From Phoenix dactylifera (taxonomy: Eukaryota > Streptophyta > Magnoliopsida > Arecales > Arecaceae): 64,000 nt of DNA. Made by a program: the position numbers and the translations under genes. The notes below the pieces were generated by a model. The model was given only the letters and a program-made list of their open reading frames with translations, searched no databases and was not told the DNA's origin. Below, in pieces: positions 14,301-26,100 of this stretch (the stretch's first letter is position 1; each line of letters opens with the position of its first letter). The DNA lies in the NCBI RefSeq assembly GCF_009389715.1, contig NC_052399.1, forward strand, positions 16,309,646 through 16,373,645, in the 5' to 3' direction.

Positions 14301-16833
14301 TCACCAGCGAGACAATAAAGGGGCATCCTAGCATGCTTCACGTTGAAAAATGATTATGGATAAACATACATCTCTTGAATTACATATAGTATCATTTTAA
14401 GGAGATCGGTGCATGTTGAGTACATTTAGGAAATAAGTTTTGTCCTCGTATTCCATGTACTATTTTACAAAGAAATTAATGCTCTCATGGTGTATCTAGG
14501 TAAAGGTCGTGTGCATTTATCAGTTTCCAAAAATATCTTGGGGCACCTCGTATAAAAACAGCTTAAGGGCTAGTTTGGAAAATCCAACAGGATTGGGTTG
14601 GATTTCCTGTTGAATCATGGATTACACAGCCTATTTAAATAAGGCCCATATCAACCTATTCCCTCTACCGAATCCTGTGGGAGGAAAAGAAGAGCTCTAT
14701 AGGTCTTTTTTTAATCCTGCAGTCCAACAGGCCTATAGATGGGATTTAGGCCAAAACTAGGATAGGCCTTTGGAAAATAAGGGGCTGGGCAAGCTAACAG
14801 GCCCGATTCCCATAGGAAATCCAGCCCATCCTTTTGGATTTCCGAAACAGGCCCTAAGTCTTTCCACATTCTACAGCTCTGCAAAATCATGTTGTCTCAT
14901 TAAGTTCCTTCATGTTAACAAGCACCGGAAATCATTCGGTTTCCCATATATACAAAATCATCACCTCTTCTCCTCTTATTCAAGTCCATTATAACTTTCA
15001 GTTTCACATTTGAACCCATTATTCAAGACAACTTACATTTGGAGCATGCGCAAGACTCTAGTAGATGGGATTAGGCAGGTTGGCTATGGACATAGTGTGA
15101 CAGAAGTTTTCTTTATTTATTTTTTTTAAAACCCTTATTCTCCATGTGTCTCTCTGGGCACATAATTATTGGTATGTGATTAAAGAATATCTGAGTTACA
15201 GGCATTTGCATTGCATTCTACATGTTTTTGTGCTTCTGATTACCCTGCATTCTACATGTTTTTATGCTTTTGATTATTCTTCTTTTCTTTTTTTTCTTTA
15301 CTTTTTTTTTTTGGAGTTATGCTTTATGCTGCAAGAAAATCATATTGTTTTTTCATCAGTACAGCAAATCCTGTGATATCTTGGTGGACTGTGTGTTCTT
15401 ATATATGGCAGAAAATTTAGTTTTACTGGCACTTGAATTACTGATTATTGAAAATAATAACACACTGATACACCATAAGTTTCCTTTATAAAACAATTTA
15501 ATTATGTAGTAGATTCCTCAGTGTTCTTACTTTCAATTAACTATTATGGAATTGTTTAAATTTTGTTCATCATCTGCATCCTCTAATGATACTTAGTTGT
15601 GTTGAAAAGTCTCAAAATAAGGCAAGGGTGCTTACAATGCTCTGAAAGGGGTCTAGTGAAAATATGAAGTATCTCAGTATTATTTATTGCAGAATTCTGC
15701 CATCCTCCAGGCAATTTTTGCTACATTATAAACTTTCTCCTATGCCCAATCAACTAAGTCCAACTAGCCAGTGATCTTTTGCAGTGCCACAATGGGCATA
15801 CTCTATGTTCGACCTGTAAGTCAAGGGTGCATAATCGGTGCCCTACCTGCAGACAAGAGCTTGGAGACATCAGGTGTCTAGCATTGGAGAAGGTGGCTGA
15901 ATCGCTTGAGCTTCCTTGCAAGTATTTCTCACTAGGTTGCCCAGAAATATTCCCATACTACAGCAAACTCAAGCATGAAGCCCTGTGCAATTTCAGACCT
16001 TACAACTGTCCATATGCTGGGTCTGAATGCTCTGTTGTTGGGGATATTCCTTTTCTTGTTGCACATTTAAGGGATTATCACAAGGTTGACATGCATACTG
16101 GGTGTACATTCAACCATCGTTATGTGAAGTCTAATCCTCGAGAGGTTGAAAATGCTACCTGGATGTTAACTGTAAGTATTCTCACATGCTTTCAAGTTGA
16201 CTGTCTTCTATATCTGCTCATGTTCTTTGAAAGAGACGAAAAATAAAAACTCTCAAGAGTGGCTTCTTTTCACTACTTGTTCATGCAATGTGCTTGCATG
16301 TGTAGTATGTTATCGGAGAGAGGCGTACCAAAGGATATATGGTTTTGCCACAAAATTCTACAGCCCTAATACCTTGAACAATAGAACATATCATCTGATG
16401 TATCACTCAGAAAAGTTTCCATATTGGTACTTTACCTAAAAATCAACTTCCTATGTTCCAAAATCTCCAGGTTTTCCATTGCTTTGGGCAGTATTTCTGC
16501 CTGCATTTTGAGGCCTTTCAGCTTGGGATGGCTCCGGTTTACATGGCATTCCTCCGTTTCATGGGGGATGAGAATGAGGCAAGGAACTACAGCTACAGTC
16601 TTGAGGTTGGTGCTAATGGCAGGAAGCTCACATGGGAAGGCACCCCCCGGAGTATCCGTGACAGCCACCGGAAAGTTCGGGACAGTCATGATGGCCTCAT
16701 AATCCAGAGGAATATTGCACTCTTCTTCTCTGGGGGTGATAGGAAGGAGCTTAAGCTTCGGGTTACTGGCCGAATATGGAAGGAGCAGCCAAACCCTGAT
16801 GCTGGAGTGTGCATACCCAATCTTTGTAGCTGA
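5356..16833 (+). CDS. SINA/SIAH-type RING E3 ubiquitin-protein ligase (SINAT-like)
   Basis: Transfers ubiquitin to target proteins; SINAT proteins dimerise through a TRAF-like substrate-binding domain. Three exons: 5356-5595, 15785-16171, 16471-16833, all in phase 0, giving 329 residues (Arabidopsis SINATs are about 305-330). Residues 1-60 are a variable N-terminus. The C3HC4 RING starts at ECPVC (Cys67, Cys70) and continues in exon 2 as CHNGHTLCSTC then RCPTC. The SIAH-type zinc finger follows (CKYFSLGC to HLRDYH), then the TRAF-like domain in exons 2-3 (FGQYFCLHFEAF, GMAPVYMAFLRFMGDE), ending DAGVCIPNLCS. ATG ATG at 5356 is chosen because the protein then starts MMELDSIECI, as expected for the family. 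All zinc ligands are present, so the gene looks intact. Intron 1 is 10,189 bp and cuts the RING between its first two ligand pairs. The exact SINAT member cannot be assigned here. Confidence 0.95.
9288..10283. mobile_element. Non-autonomous hAT DNA transposon (996 bp) with 8-bp target-site duplication
   Basis: The left end reads CAGTGCCGGCCCGA. The right end, read on the other strand, is CAGGGGCGGCCCGA. These are imperfect terminal inverted repeats of the CAGGGGCGG type seen in Tip100-like hAT elements. The flanks are a perfect 8-bp duplication TCCCTGTG at 9280-9287 and 10284-10291, the size hAT transposases make. Subterminal CGCCTAAGGCC motifs recur in opposite orientation at both ends, and a perfect palindrome (TTAGGCGACC, GAGGC, GGTCGCCTAA) lies just inside the left end. 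No transposase is encoded. The 9400-9780 interior is more GC- and purine-rich than the host intron and might be captured sequence. Confidence 0.85.
11940..12600. repeat. Degenerate dispersed repeats rich in GTACC/GGTAC words
   Basis: Two stretches (11940-12130, 12420-12600) contain repeated near-palindromic words such as GGTATGTACC, CATACC and TACCGACAT. Similar text recurs at 25900-25980, 28150-28260 and 44990-45140, so this is likely a decayed dispersed repeat family of the host genome. Ends and class could not be defined. Confidence 0.4.
14567..14854. mobile_element. Tourist-like (PIF/Harbinger) MITE with TAA target-site duplication
   Basis: A 288-bp element. Left end GGGCTAGTTTGGAAAATCCA; the right end on the opposite strand is GGGCCTGTTTCGGAAATCCA. 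TAA is duplicated at 14564-14566 and 14855-14857. The 3-bp TAA/TTA target and GGGCCTGTTTGG-type ends are diagnostic of Tourist MITEs. It has no coding capacity. Confidence 0.85.
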
Positions 16834-17135
16834 TAATTATGAAGGTTTGCCGCAATTTGGGTGTGTTTTAATTGGGTTGTGTTTGCATCTCTTTTGCTCT
16901 GTTGTTCTGTTGTAAGCTGACAGTTTGGTTGCATCAGTTAAATTATTGATGGGAGCAAGATGTTTGGGAAAAATCTGAAATTAAAAATCCTGATACTGGA
17001 ATTTGAGCTCTTGATAAATTCCTAATAATCTTTTTTGCTGTCGATTGTGCATGTGCGTGCGAGCGAAATTTTGGTTCCCCTAAGCTCGTATCCTCATTTA
17101 TTGGATGCCAAAAGATAGCATGAGCCGTCTTTTTC

Positions 17136-17141
17136 AATAAA
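17136..17141 (+). terminator. Putative polyadenylation signal of the SINA-type E3 ligase gene
   Basis: AATAAA lies 303 bp after the stop codon, a normal distance for a plant 3' UTR. Confidence 0.45.
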
Positions 17142-17149
17142 GCGCACAT

Positions 17150-18986
17150 TTTTCTTATACTTTTTATTAAGTGCAGATAAGCACAAAGTTTATTGGATTA
17201 TTAGGCCCTGTTCTAGGCAAGTCTTGTTTGATTGTACCATGGTTCACCGATCATTATATCACCCCATGGTTGCAATTTTGTATTCACCAAAGGATTGTTG
17301 AAACTATGGGTGCTGATTGGCTCCATTAGTAAAAGAAAAAAATGCTGCTGGTTTGGCACTAGTAACCTGGGTTCAGATCCTGCCTGAACCTGTTTGTTTG
17401 CCATCTGTCAGAAGTAATTCCTTAGTGCGACTCAGCCTTCATGGAATCATAGGAGGGCCATCACCTAAGCAGTTGGTTCATCAAATATCAACATGCCCTG
17501 TTTAATTGAAATATTTATTGATTGCTAGGGTGAATGGTTTTACTGTTTGATGATCAGGGAGCTAGCTGCATCATATGGCCAACATTCCATGAGGGTTAGA
17601 TCGTTTTATGTTGTTGTTTCCTACCAAATATTGTTTGAGTCTGCTGGTTGAAGGTGGCCAGGGCAACATTGTCGGTGAGGCTAATGTTCACTCTCTTTTT
17701 CTTTTTAAAGTAAGAGAAAGGGTGGTTTGGCTTAAAATGAAAGCAATATAGTCCATTTCTTAACAAACAAGCAAGAATAAGACATTTATCTTTTGAGATC
17801 ATCACGTCTACTGTTCAGCAATATTCTTCCTTTTTAAGAATCCAAACATGTTGAAGTTCCTCTACAGAACCATTCTTCTATAATGCATCATGTTTCCCAA
17901 TGCAGGTTTGCCTAACTAAATGAGTCAAGCATCCATTAATGATTATAGAGATCCATCCAGCTTAATTGGGGCACAAAGCCTTGCAATTTTTAATCACTAG
18001 TTCTAACCATATTAGAATATTCTTCAAATTATTAACATATTTTTGAATTATTTTCAGTTTTTCCCTTGGTTGTACGTATTTTCAAAAATTTATCAGCTCA
18101 GAACTATTCAATTATTCTCCAATTATATACAAATTTTAGGATTTATTCACAATTGTTCTTGACTAATTTTTAAAAAAAATTATATGGCACCATATTATTG
18201 CTCGAGTTGATTTTTGATATCATTTTTTTTGCCTCTTTTATTTTAAGCCAATAAATTTATAAATATTTTTGAATGCTTGTATTTTTTTATTTTATTATAT
18301 TTATATTTTTTTATTGATTAAATTCTTTTTAAACTTTAGATGATCTTTGTAGATGATTATTATGTCTAACCAAATTATTTCTAAATGTCAAACTTGTGAT
18401 TGACGTGCATTAACTTTCTCTCCATATCCATCCATTATATTAATGTTCAGACGAAGGCAGTGTCTCAATAAAGAGCTTAGTAGACAAAAAAATCTCAAAT
18501 TTTATTTTTGTTTGTTCAAATAAATACTAGATTCTAGTCAGTCATACCACGATTCCTCTCAAAAATTATCATGGTATAACCATACAGAACGGTAAATCTA
18601 AAAAATATATTATAAAAAGTAGAAAATTAATTTTTTTAAAAAAAATCATCCGATTCATCTCGCTGGGCCGGTCGGACCGGACCGGACCGGACCGGACCGG
18701 ACCGCACAAATCTGGTCGCGTCCGTCCAACCTGGAAAACCAGGTAAATCGCTATTTCCGGCGGTGAAAGGGCTGTCGCCCTCGTTATATCCTATACTACT
18801 TTCTCTCTTTCGGGAGTTTGCGGGGGTTTTAGCGTCTCCCTTCATCTCCGCAACCAATCCCATTTGCCGCTCCTCTCCCTTTCTTCTCCTGCTCCAACCC
18901 CTGGCGATCCGCAATCTTTTATAATCATTCTTTTCCATCGATAGATTCGCTAAATCCTCTGCCTCCAAGCCCTTTTCTCTCTTGCT
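17150..18986. other. Intergenic spacer and promoter region of the EMB1703-like gene
   Basis: No gene found. The left part is ordinary AT-rich spacer. A pentanucleotide run (about six GGACC units, 18674-18703) sits roughly 285 bp upstream of the next start codon. After it the sequence becomes pyrimidine-rich (18780-18985), as in a 5' UTR. Confidence 0.55.
18674..18703. repeat. (GGACC)n pentanucleotide microsatellite in a promoter-proximal position
   Basis: About six perfect units of GGACC in an otherwise AT-rich spacer, about 285 bp before the ATG at 18987. Confidence 0.9.
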
Positions 18987-21900
18987 ATGGATGTTTCGAG
19001 TGCTCCGGTCCTCAAAACCACCAATTTTTTCTGCAGAGTTTCTTCTCTCCGATCCAATCCTACGTATGTAACCCTCTTTAAGAAGAATCCACCAAGGAAA
19101 GGCGCGGGTCATTTCGTTGATTTCTCAAAAATCCCATCCTGGAGACCTTCAGCCGCTTCCATCAGAGGAGCTTTACGAATTTCCGCCCATTTTCGGAGGC
19201 CTTCGAGGCGTCGGAACACTCTCAGAGAGAAACTCAATTCATACGGAGAAGAACAGAAGGTAAGTAAGGTTACTGAACTCTTAAACCTTGATTCCAATTT
19301 GGAGGATTCAAACTATATCAATGGTGAAACAAAGACAGATAATTCTGAGTCAAGTTCGAATTTTGATAGCGAGAGAGGAGTGGTTGATAATTGTAGTTCA
19401 GAGAACCAAAATATCTCTGGGAATCCAGTTTTGTGGAATAAATTGGAGAAATGGATCGAGCAGTACAAGAAAGATTCGGAGTTTTGGGGAGTCGGTGCAG
19501 GTCCTATATTCACTATTTATCAAGATACTGATGGGAAAGTTAGCCGGGTTTCAGTAAGTGAGGATGAAATTACTAAAAGGAGCCAAATCCCAGTATGGTC
19601 TCTTGAAGAAAAAGAATCAATAGAAGAATTTATGGATGTGAACTCTAAGATTTCACATGCTAAACTCATTGCTAAACAGATTGAAAGTGGTGAGTATGTG
19701 CTCCCAAGAAGTAGTTCGATCGCTAAGTTTGTGGTTGAGGGGAAAAAATTCACTTTTGCTGATGGTCTTCGGTCTATCTCTCTTCAGAGTGGGCCAACTT
19801 TGAAAATCTTCCCTCAGATTGGATTCATGGTATTGTGTGGTTGCTGTGTTTTCTGGGCCATGTCAAAGTTGTTTGTGGGAAATCACAAGGTGGAGCTGAC
19901 AAGGCAAGAGGTTGAGATGCTGAGGAGAAAGAAAAAATCAAGACTGGAGAGGGAGGAGATGGAGAAGGGCGGCGTCAAAGTTGTTGGGGATGAACCAGAG
20001 TTCCCAACCACCAGAAGGCCTCAGTTGGATAAGAATGAACTGATGAAGGACATTATGCAAGCCAAGGCATCTACAGAGAAATTGGCTATAACAGATGTCT
20101 CTAGTCATTTTTCTGCTATCAGTCCTGACTTTGATGATAAAGTTAGGGAAATCAGAAAGATGCAAAGGAAGGTTCGTGAATTAGAGCAACAGGATCATTC
20201 CCAAAATGATAAGAAAGGTGAAGAATATGGTGTAGCTTCTATTCTGTTGGGTGCAAAAGATCAAAATGCTAGTAATGAAAATAATGCTAATGCAGAAGCT
20301 GCATCGATAAAGGAAGGTTCAAATCATGACAGGACTTCTGATATCAATCTGCTTGAAGACCAGGAAAAAAATGGGAGATTTTCTGTGGATATTGAAAACA
20401 AGAAGCTGCTCAGAGAAAATAACATGGGTAATATGAATGACACTCCAGGTGGAGAATCATTAAACACCTTTGCAAACAGCAAACCTATCACCACTGTTAA
20501 GGCGGATGATCAAAATGAAGAGAAGACAACATGCTCAATGGATGGAAAATCTGTTGAGGTTGATATAGAACATACTGTTCATTCTGGTAGTACTAATGTT
20601 TTTAGCATTGTTGACTGGATAAATGAAGAGACATCTGGGAAAAAGAAGGTGGAGAGTTCCATAATGGAAGAGAAAGAATCTAACAGAAGTTCTTCTGATT
20701 TTGTTAGAACCAGGCCAAAGATTATAAGGTCAGTGAAGGAAGCTAGAGAGTACCTAGCTCGAAAGCACAGGCCCCTACCAGGAAAAGCACAAGCTGATCA
20801 GGAAATGCAAGTTAAAGATCTGGCAGCAAAAGCCAATGGTTGCATCTTTACTTATGATGACAATCCTATTGTAAGGTCAAGTCAGTCAAGTAGTGAGAGT
20901 TCTAATGTTTCTGTGCCAAATAAACTACATCATGGTAATGTTTCTGACACTGGATCATATGGCGATGGTAGTATGATTAAGACTTCGTCTATGACGATGG
21001 AGAATTCTGAAGCGCAAGGAGCAAAAACTGTGAATAATGGTGATTATAGAGGGAAATCACTGAAGTCCCTAAATGTTAAGGGAGGTGTGAACTCTCCATT
21101 TTCAAACGATTCTGAGATCGGTAAGACGTTAAGCTCAAACAAAATATTGCTTGGAGGTGTTGCAGAACATACTGTTTCTCCTACTAATTCTAGCATTTCA
21201 AGAATGAACAATCTGAGTGATGAACAAAAACATGTACAGGATCACATTGACAGTTGCATCTTCCACACATCTGACAATAGTCAAGAATCAGACCCCCATA
21301 TTACCTATTCTGATAAATCTACTTTAGGTGTTACTTCTGATCTATTAATGTCTGGAATGACCACGCCATCCAAAAATGATGTAGTTTATAATTCTCAAAA
21401 ATCAGAGACTTTAACAGAAAAAGAGCAAATTGGACCGAAAACACAACTTAGAAGACTTAAAAATGTTAGAGTTATTTGTGACACCAGAAATAATGAAGAT
21501 ACAGAGGTCAGCATGGGCAGGATACTCAGTTTAGAAAGTAGAATGGCTGGATCGTCAACATTAGACATGACACAGAATTTTACAACATCGTCTGTCAGCT
21601 CTTCCAAGGAGTCCACCATAAACAAGAAGGAAATCAGAGAGGATAATTGTAGATACTCTTCGTTTGGGGATAACGTATCTGGAGAGAAAAGAACAGCCAG
21701 GTCTCCTGAGACTGAATTCAGTAAGTTCAAAGAAGCACATGACACAAAAGTGCTTTCTAGGTCCGGAACAAACTTATCACGTGATTCTGATGGAGCTGGC
21801 TGCCTAACTAAGGAAAAACATCAAGATGCTGAAAACAGTTGGGTCAACAAGAATTTTCAGGAATTTGATCCTGTAATTAAGAAGATTGGGGTCGGCTTCA

Positions 21901-24900
21901 AAGAAAATTACATGGTGGCAAAAGAGAAGGTAAAAGAGCAGCAAGGTTTAAGTGCTGATATAAGTGAACTTGGATTAATGGAAGAGGATGAGGAACTGGA
22001 ATGGATGAATGATGAACATCTTCGGGAGATCGTATTTCAAGTTAGACAGAATGAGTTGGCTGGGCGGGATCCTTTTCATTTAATGGATCCTGATGATAAG
22101 CACACCTTCTTTGAGGGGCTCGAACGCAAAGCTGAGAAGGTGAACGAAAAGCTATTGGGTTTGCATGAGTGGGTCCACTCCAGGATCGAAAACCTTGACT
22201 ATGGAGCAGGTACTCATTTAATAGAATCTTTTATATGTCTGTATGTTGCATAGGTCAAACATAAGGTACTGAAAATATTATTAGGGTCTAGAAAAATAAA
22301 ACTTTGGGTGCCACTATGTTTTTAGTTACATATTATTCTTGTCATCCTTCTCTTTTATCCCGTTAACCTCGTTATATAGTTTGGCCATGCCACAACAAGC
22401 TAATACATGTGTATGGATTTGGACAGTATTAGTGAGGATAATACTGTTAGTTTGTTTATGTTTTTCTTTTGAAACAGATGGCATCAGCTTGGATGATCCA
22501 TTAGAAAAGATAATTCCTCGTTGGAAAGGTCCCGCAATTGATAAAAATCCTCAGTTTCTTACCAAGCTCTCTGGAGATCGGACTGCAATTTTTGCTGAAA
22601 AGGGGGATGCTCAGAATAGCCTTCAAAATATGAAAGAGTCACCAAATTCTAATGGTGCTGTTTACTGTTCATTTAATGGTAAAAGGAATATGTCTCCTGA
22701 TAAGTCTTATGCAAACCCCAAGACGCTTATAGAGTGCAGTGATGGTACAAGCAGACCTGGCAAAAAGACAGGGAAGGAACAGTGGCAGCATACAAAGAAA
22801 TGGTCTGAAGCTTTCCTGGAAGTTTATAATGCAGAGACAAATCCAGAAATAAAATCTATTATGAGGGATATGGGAAAGGATTTAGACAGATGGATCACGC
22901 AGAAAGAAATACAAGATGTCGCTGACTGGATGACAAGAATACCTAAAAGGAAGCGGAGATACATAGAAAAGAAAATGGAGAAAATTAAAAGGGAAGTGGA
23001 AATGTTTGGACCACAAGCAGTGGTTAGCAAGTACAGAGAATATTCAGATGAAAAAGAAAAGGATTACCTTTGGTGGTTGGATCTTAATTTCATCCTGGTA
23101 AATACTTAGTTACATCCCTTTTATATGGCATTCTTTTTGTTAATCTGGAACTATTTTTTGGCCAGCTTGCATACCAGTAATGCAGTGACGTGGTGCTTCA
23201 TATTCCAAACTCCAGTTTCTACCTCTCATTGCCTTTTTCTAGTCTTCATATGATTTACTTTTAGTTTTTCTTCCTTTTTTTGATTGTTATTTATTGCCTA
23301 CAGTGCATTGAACTATACACAGTTGATGATGGCATCCCAAAGGTGGGATTTTATTCCTTAGAGATGGCTCCAGACCTTGAACTAAATCCAAAGCAGTATC
23401 ATGTGATTGCTTTTGCGGATCCAGGAGATTCAAAGAACTTCTGTTATATTGTCCAGGCTCATATGGATATGCTTGGAAGTGGCAGAGCTTTTGTCATTGC
23501 TCGACCTCCAAAGGTAGTGTTTTGGTAACCCTGCTTCTCTATTCATTAGAACTTGAATTAGAGCAGCTGATAAAATACATGTTGTTCATTTTTTTTATTG
23601 AATCGGCCTATGGTTGGCCATTAGAAATGCATGGGAATGCATTCTTGTTACCATTTCAATAATTGTTGATATCATTGGCTTCTGTGTTGAAGGAAACTAT
23701 TACCATAAATCTAAGCGGTAAAACTATGGTCGGCGGAACCGTCTCGAACCGTTTGGTTTGGGGCGTCCCGAGCCGTACCGGGATGGTTCTGGCAACGAAA
23801 ACGAGAACCGACGACGGAGGGGGAGAAGAAGGAAAAACAGGAAGAGAGAGAGAGAGCGGGGGAGGGAGGGAGAAGAAGAAAGAGAGGAAGGCGGAGGCCG
23901 GGGAGCCGCCACGCGGAGGAGGTGGAGGAGGAGCTCTGCCTCCAGTCTCCTGTTTCGTTCGTAATAGGGGCTCAGAGGGGGCCTCTTTTATTTTTAAAAT
24001 TTTTAAGTGAAAGACGGCAAATTCATTGCCGACTTCGCTTAATTTTTTTATAAGTGAAAGTCGGCAATGGGTTTGTCGACTTTCACTTAAAAATTTCAAA
24101 AATAAAAGGAGCCCTTCCGGATCTATGTTTCAAGCAAAATAGAGGATCGGAGGCAGAGCCCCTCCTCCGCCTCCTCCGTGTGGTAGTTCCCCGGCCCCCA
24201 CCTCCGCGTGGTGGCTCCCTATCCCTTGCTGGCTCTCCGCCGGCCTTCCTTGGCCTCCCCCTTCTCTCTCTCTTTTCCTCTCCTGTGCTCCCTCTCCCCC
24301 GCCTCTTCTATTGGGTTGGTACGGCACGAGGCCGTGCCGCTGGGCAACTGGTTTGTAGCCCGGTACCAGCACAGCAGTCCTTATGTATAACCATGTCTCT
24401 AACTCATTCATATTCAAGAAAAACAAAAATTCCTTATGTAACAGCATTGGTGCTTCAACAACTAAAAGCCTGAAATGTGGATGGTTTTTTAGTCAGTTAA
24501 AAAAGTTCAGATATTTAATATTACATTGTGGTAAATGGCCTCTGAAAGGATCAGGTTTCAGATTCTATGAAATTATATTTAGATTCTGTTCAGGAGATAG
24601 TAATGGTGATTGATGAGGTCCTAAATTGATCTGTTGCATGTAAGAATTGGCAAACTTATGCATTACCAATCAATACTCTAGCTCATCTGTTAACACTTGC
24701 TAGGAAATGTTTTGGCCTAAATAGTTTTCTGGACCATAGGGAGCTTAATGCAAATAGAGATTGATAGGAGGAAATAAAGTTATCATGAAAGAAGTTGTGC
24801 TGTACGTATATAAATTTGATGGCATACTCAATAACGTACATGGAGTGATATCTATCTCTCTTCTAATTTTTAGTGATGATGCCTGTGGAGAGTACTGACA

Positions 24901-26061
24901 GTATCAGAATTTTATGCTTTTTGACTTTAAGAAACAGGCAAGATCAAGATGCAAGTCAGACCGTATCATTGGCTTCTATTATATGAAATTCAAGAGCTGT
25001 TTTTCATTAATGTTTGTATGTCATCTGATGTTCATCTCATTTTAATCTCTCCTTCAATTAATACCATGTGCAGGTGAGAGGGTAGAATAGATTAATCGAG
25101 GTTAGGTAGAAAAGGTAGCTTTTCCAACTTCTTAAAATATCCACTTTGCTCTCAGAATAAATTGGTTAGTCTTCTAGTGTTTGGAGGGTTGAAGTGGAAT
25201 AAATGGGTTGAAATAGCCTTTGTTGCATTTAACCCTTTTTAAACCCTGAACTAAATGAAACCTAATTTTTTTATACTTGGCAAATTGACTCATTTAATAC
25301 TATCCAGAGACACCATGGGCTGCCATCTAGGCTCTTGATAAGGTTTGGCTGGCTGGGTTAACATCATATAATGTATTTCTAGGCTCAATTATTTTTTGCA
25401 GGACCACCTAGGTTGCTGCCTTCATTGCCCAGTTACCTCCCTCTACATGGTAATTATTTTGCCACATTATTGTAAGGATGTAATATAATTCGGAATACCT
25501 AAGTTATTTGATGATGAATCTATCATCATTAGGAGCTTCACAGTGGCCACATTTTTATGGGCTTGGTCTCCTTAAGCTATGTTTTTCTTATAATTGTAGA
25601 TATGAAAATTTTTACCATCTTTGGACTGTTTTTTTATTAAGATGTTACCAATCAAGAAATAAGTGGCATGGTATCGATAGTTTTACGTGAAACTACTTTT
25701 TGGCATCTTAGTTCTTGATATAATTGATCTATCTAAAAACTATAGAGTCTGTTACTAGCAAATATAACTTAGGGCGTGCTTATTGTTGCTTTTTACTTCT
25801 TAGAAAGTTCTTCTTACAAAAGGAAAATCCAGAAGCTAGATTTTCTATCTTCTCCAAAATGTGTCAACAAAGTTTGCAATCTCAATACCGGGTAAACCAA
25901 AGGTCTGATATTGGTTCGGTACAGTATCATACCATACTGACACCTATACGCAGTAGCATACTTGTATGGTACTAGTTTGCTTTTTCTTTATTTTTTTTTC
26001 ATTTTTGGGTGTTATGGTTGTTTTAAGATTTAGGGATACTCTAAATGTGATTTTAAGGTTG

Positions 26062-26100
<39 letters not shown>

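Larger units (their letters stand above)
5596..15784 (+). other. Very large first intron of the SINA-type E3 ligase gene
   Basis: A 10.2-kb AT-rich intron with donor GTCGGT and acceptor TTTTGCAG. It carries a complete non-autonomous hAT element (9288-10283), a Tourist-like MITE (14567-14854) and degenerate dispersed repeats (11940-12130 and 12420-12600, the latter rich in GTACC/GGTAC words). Short ORFs in it show no recognisable protein. I see nothing further in 5700-9150, 10300-11900 or 12650-14550 beyond AT-rich sequence. Confidence 0.85.

Noticed and set aside
17320..17420. Possible tRNA/SINE head near GGGTTCAGATCCTGCC
   Set aside because: B-box-like word without a matching A box, poly(A) tail or target duplication.
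18636..19112. 158-codon - strand frame over the EMB1703-like promoter and start
   Set aside because: It includes the pentanucleotide run (giving GPVRSGPVR) and overlaps a well-supported gene; no family match.
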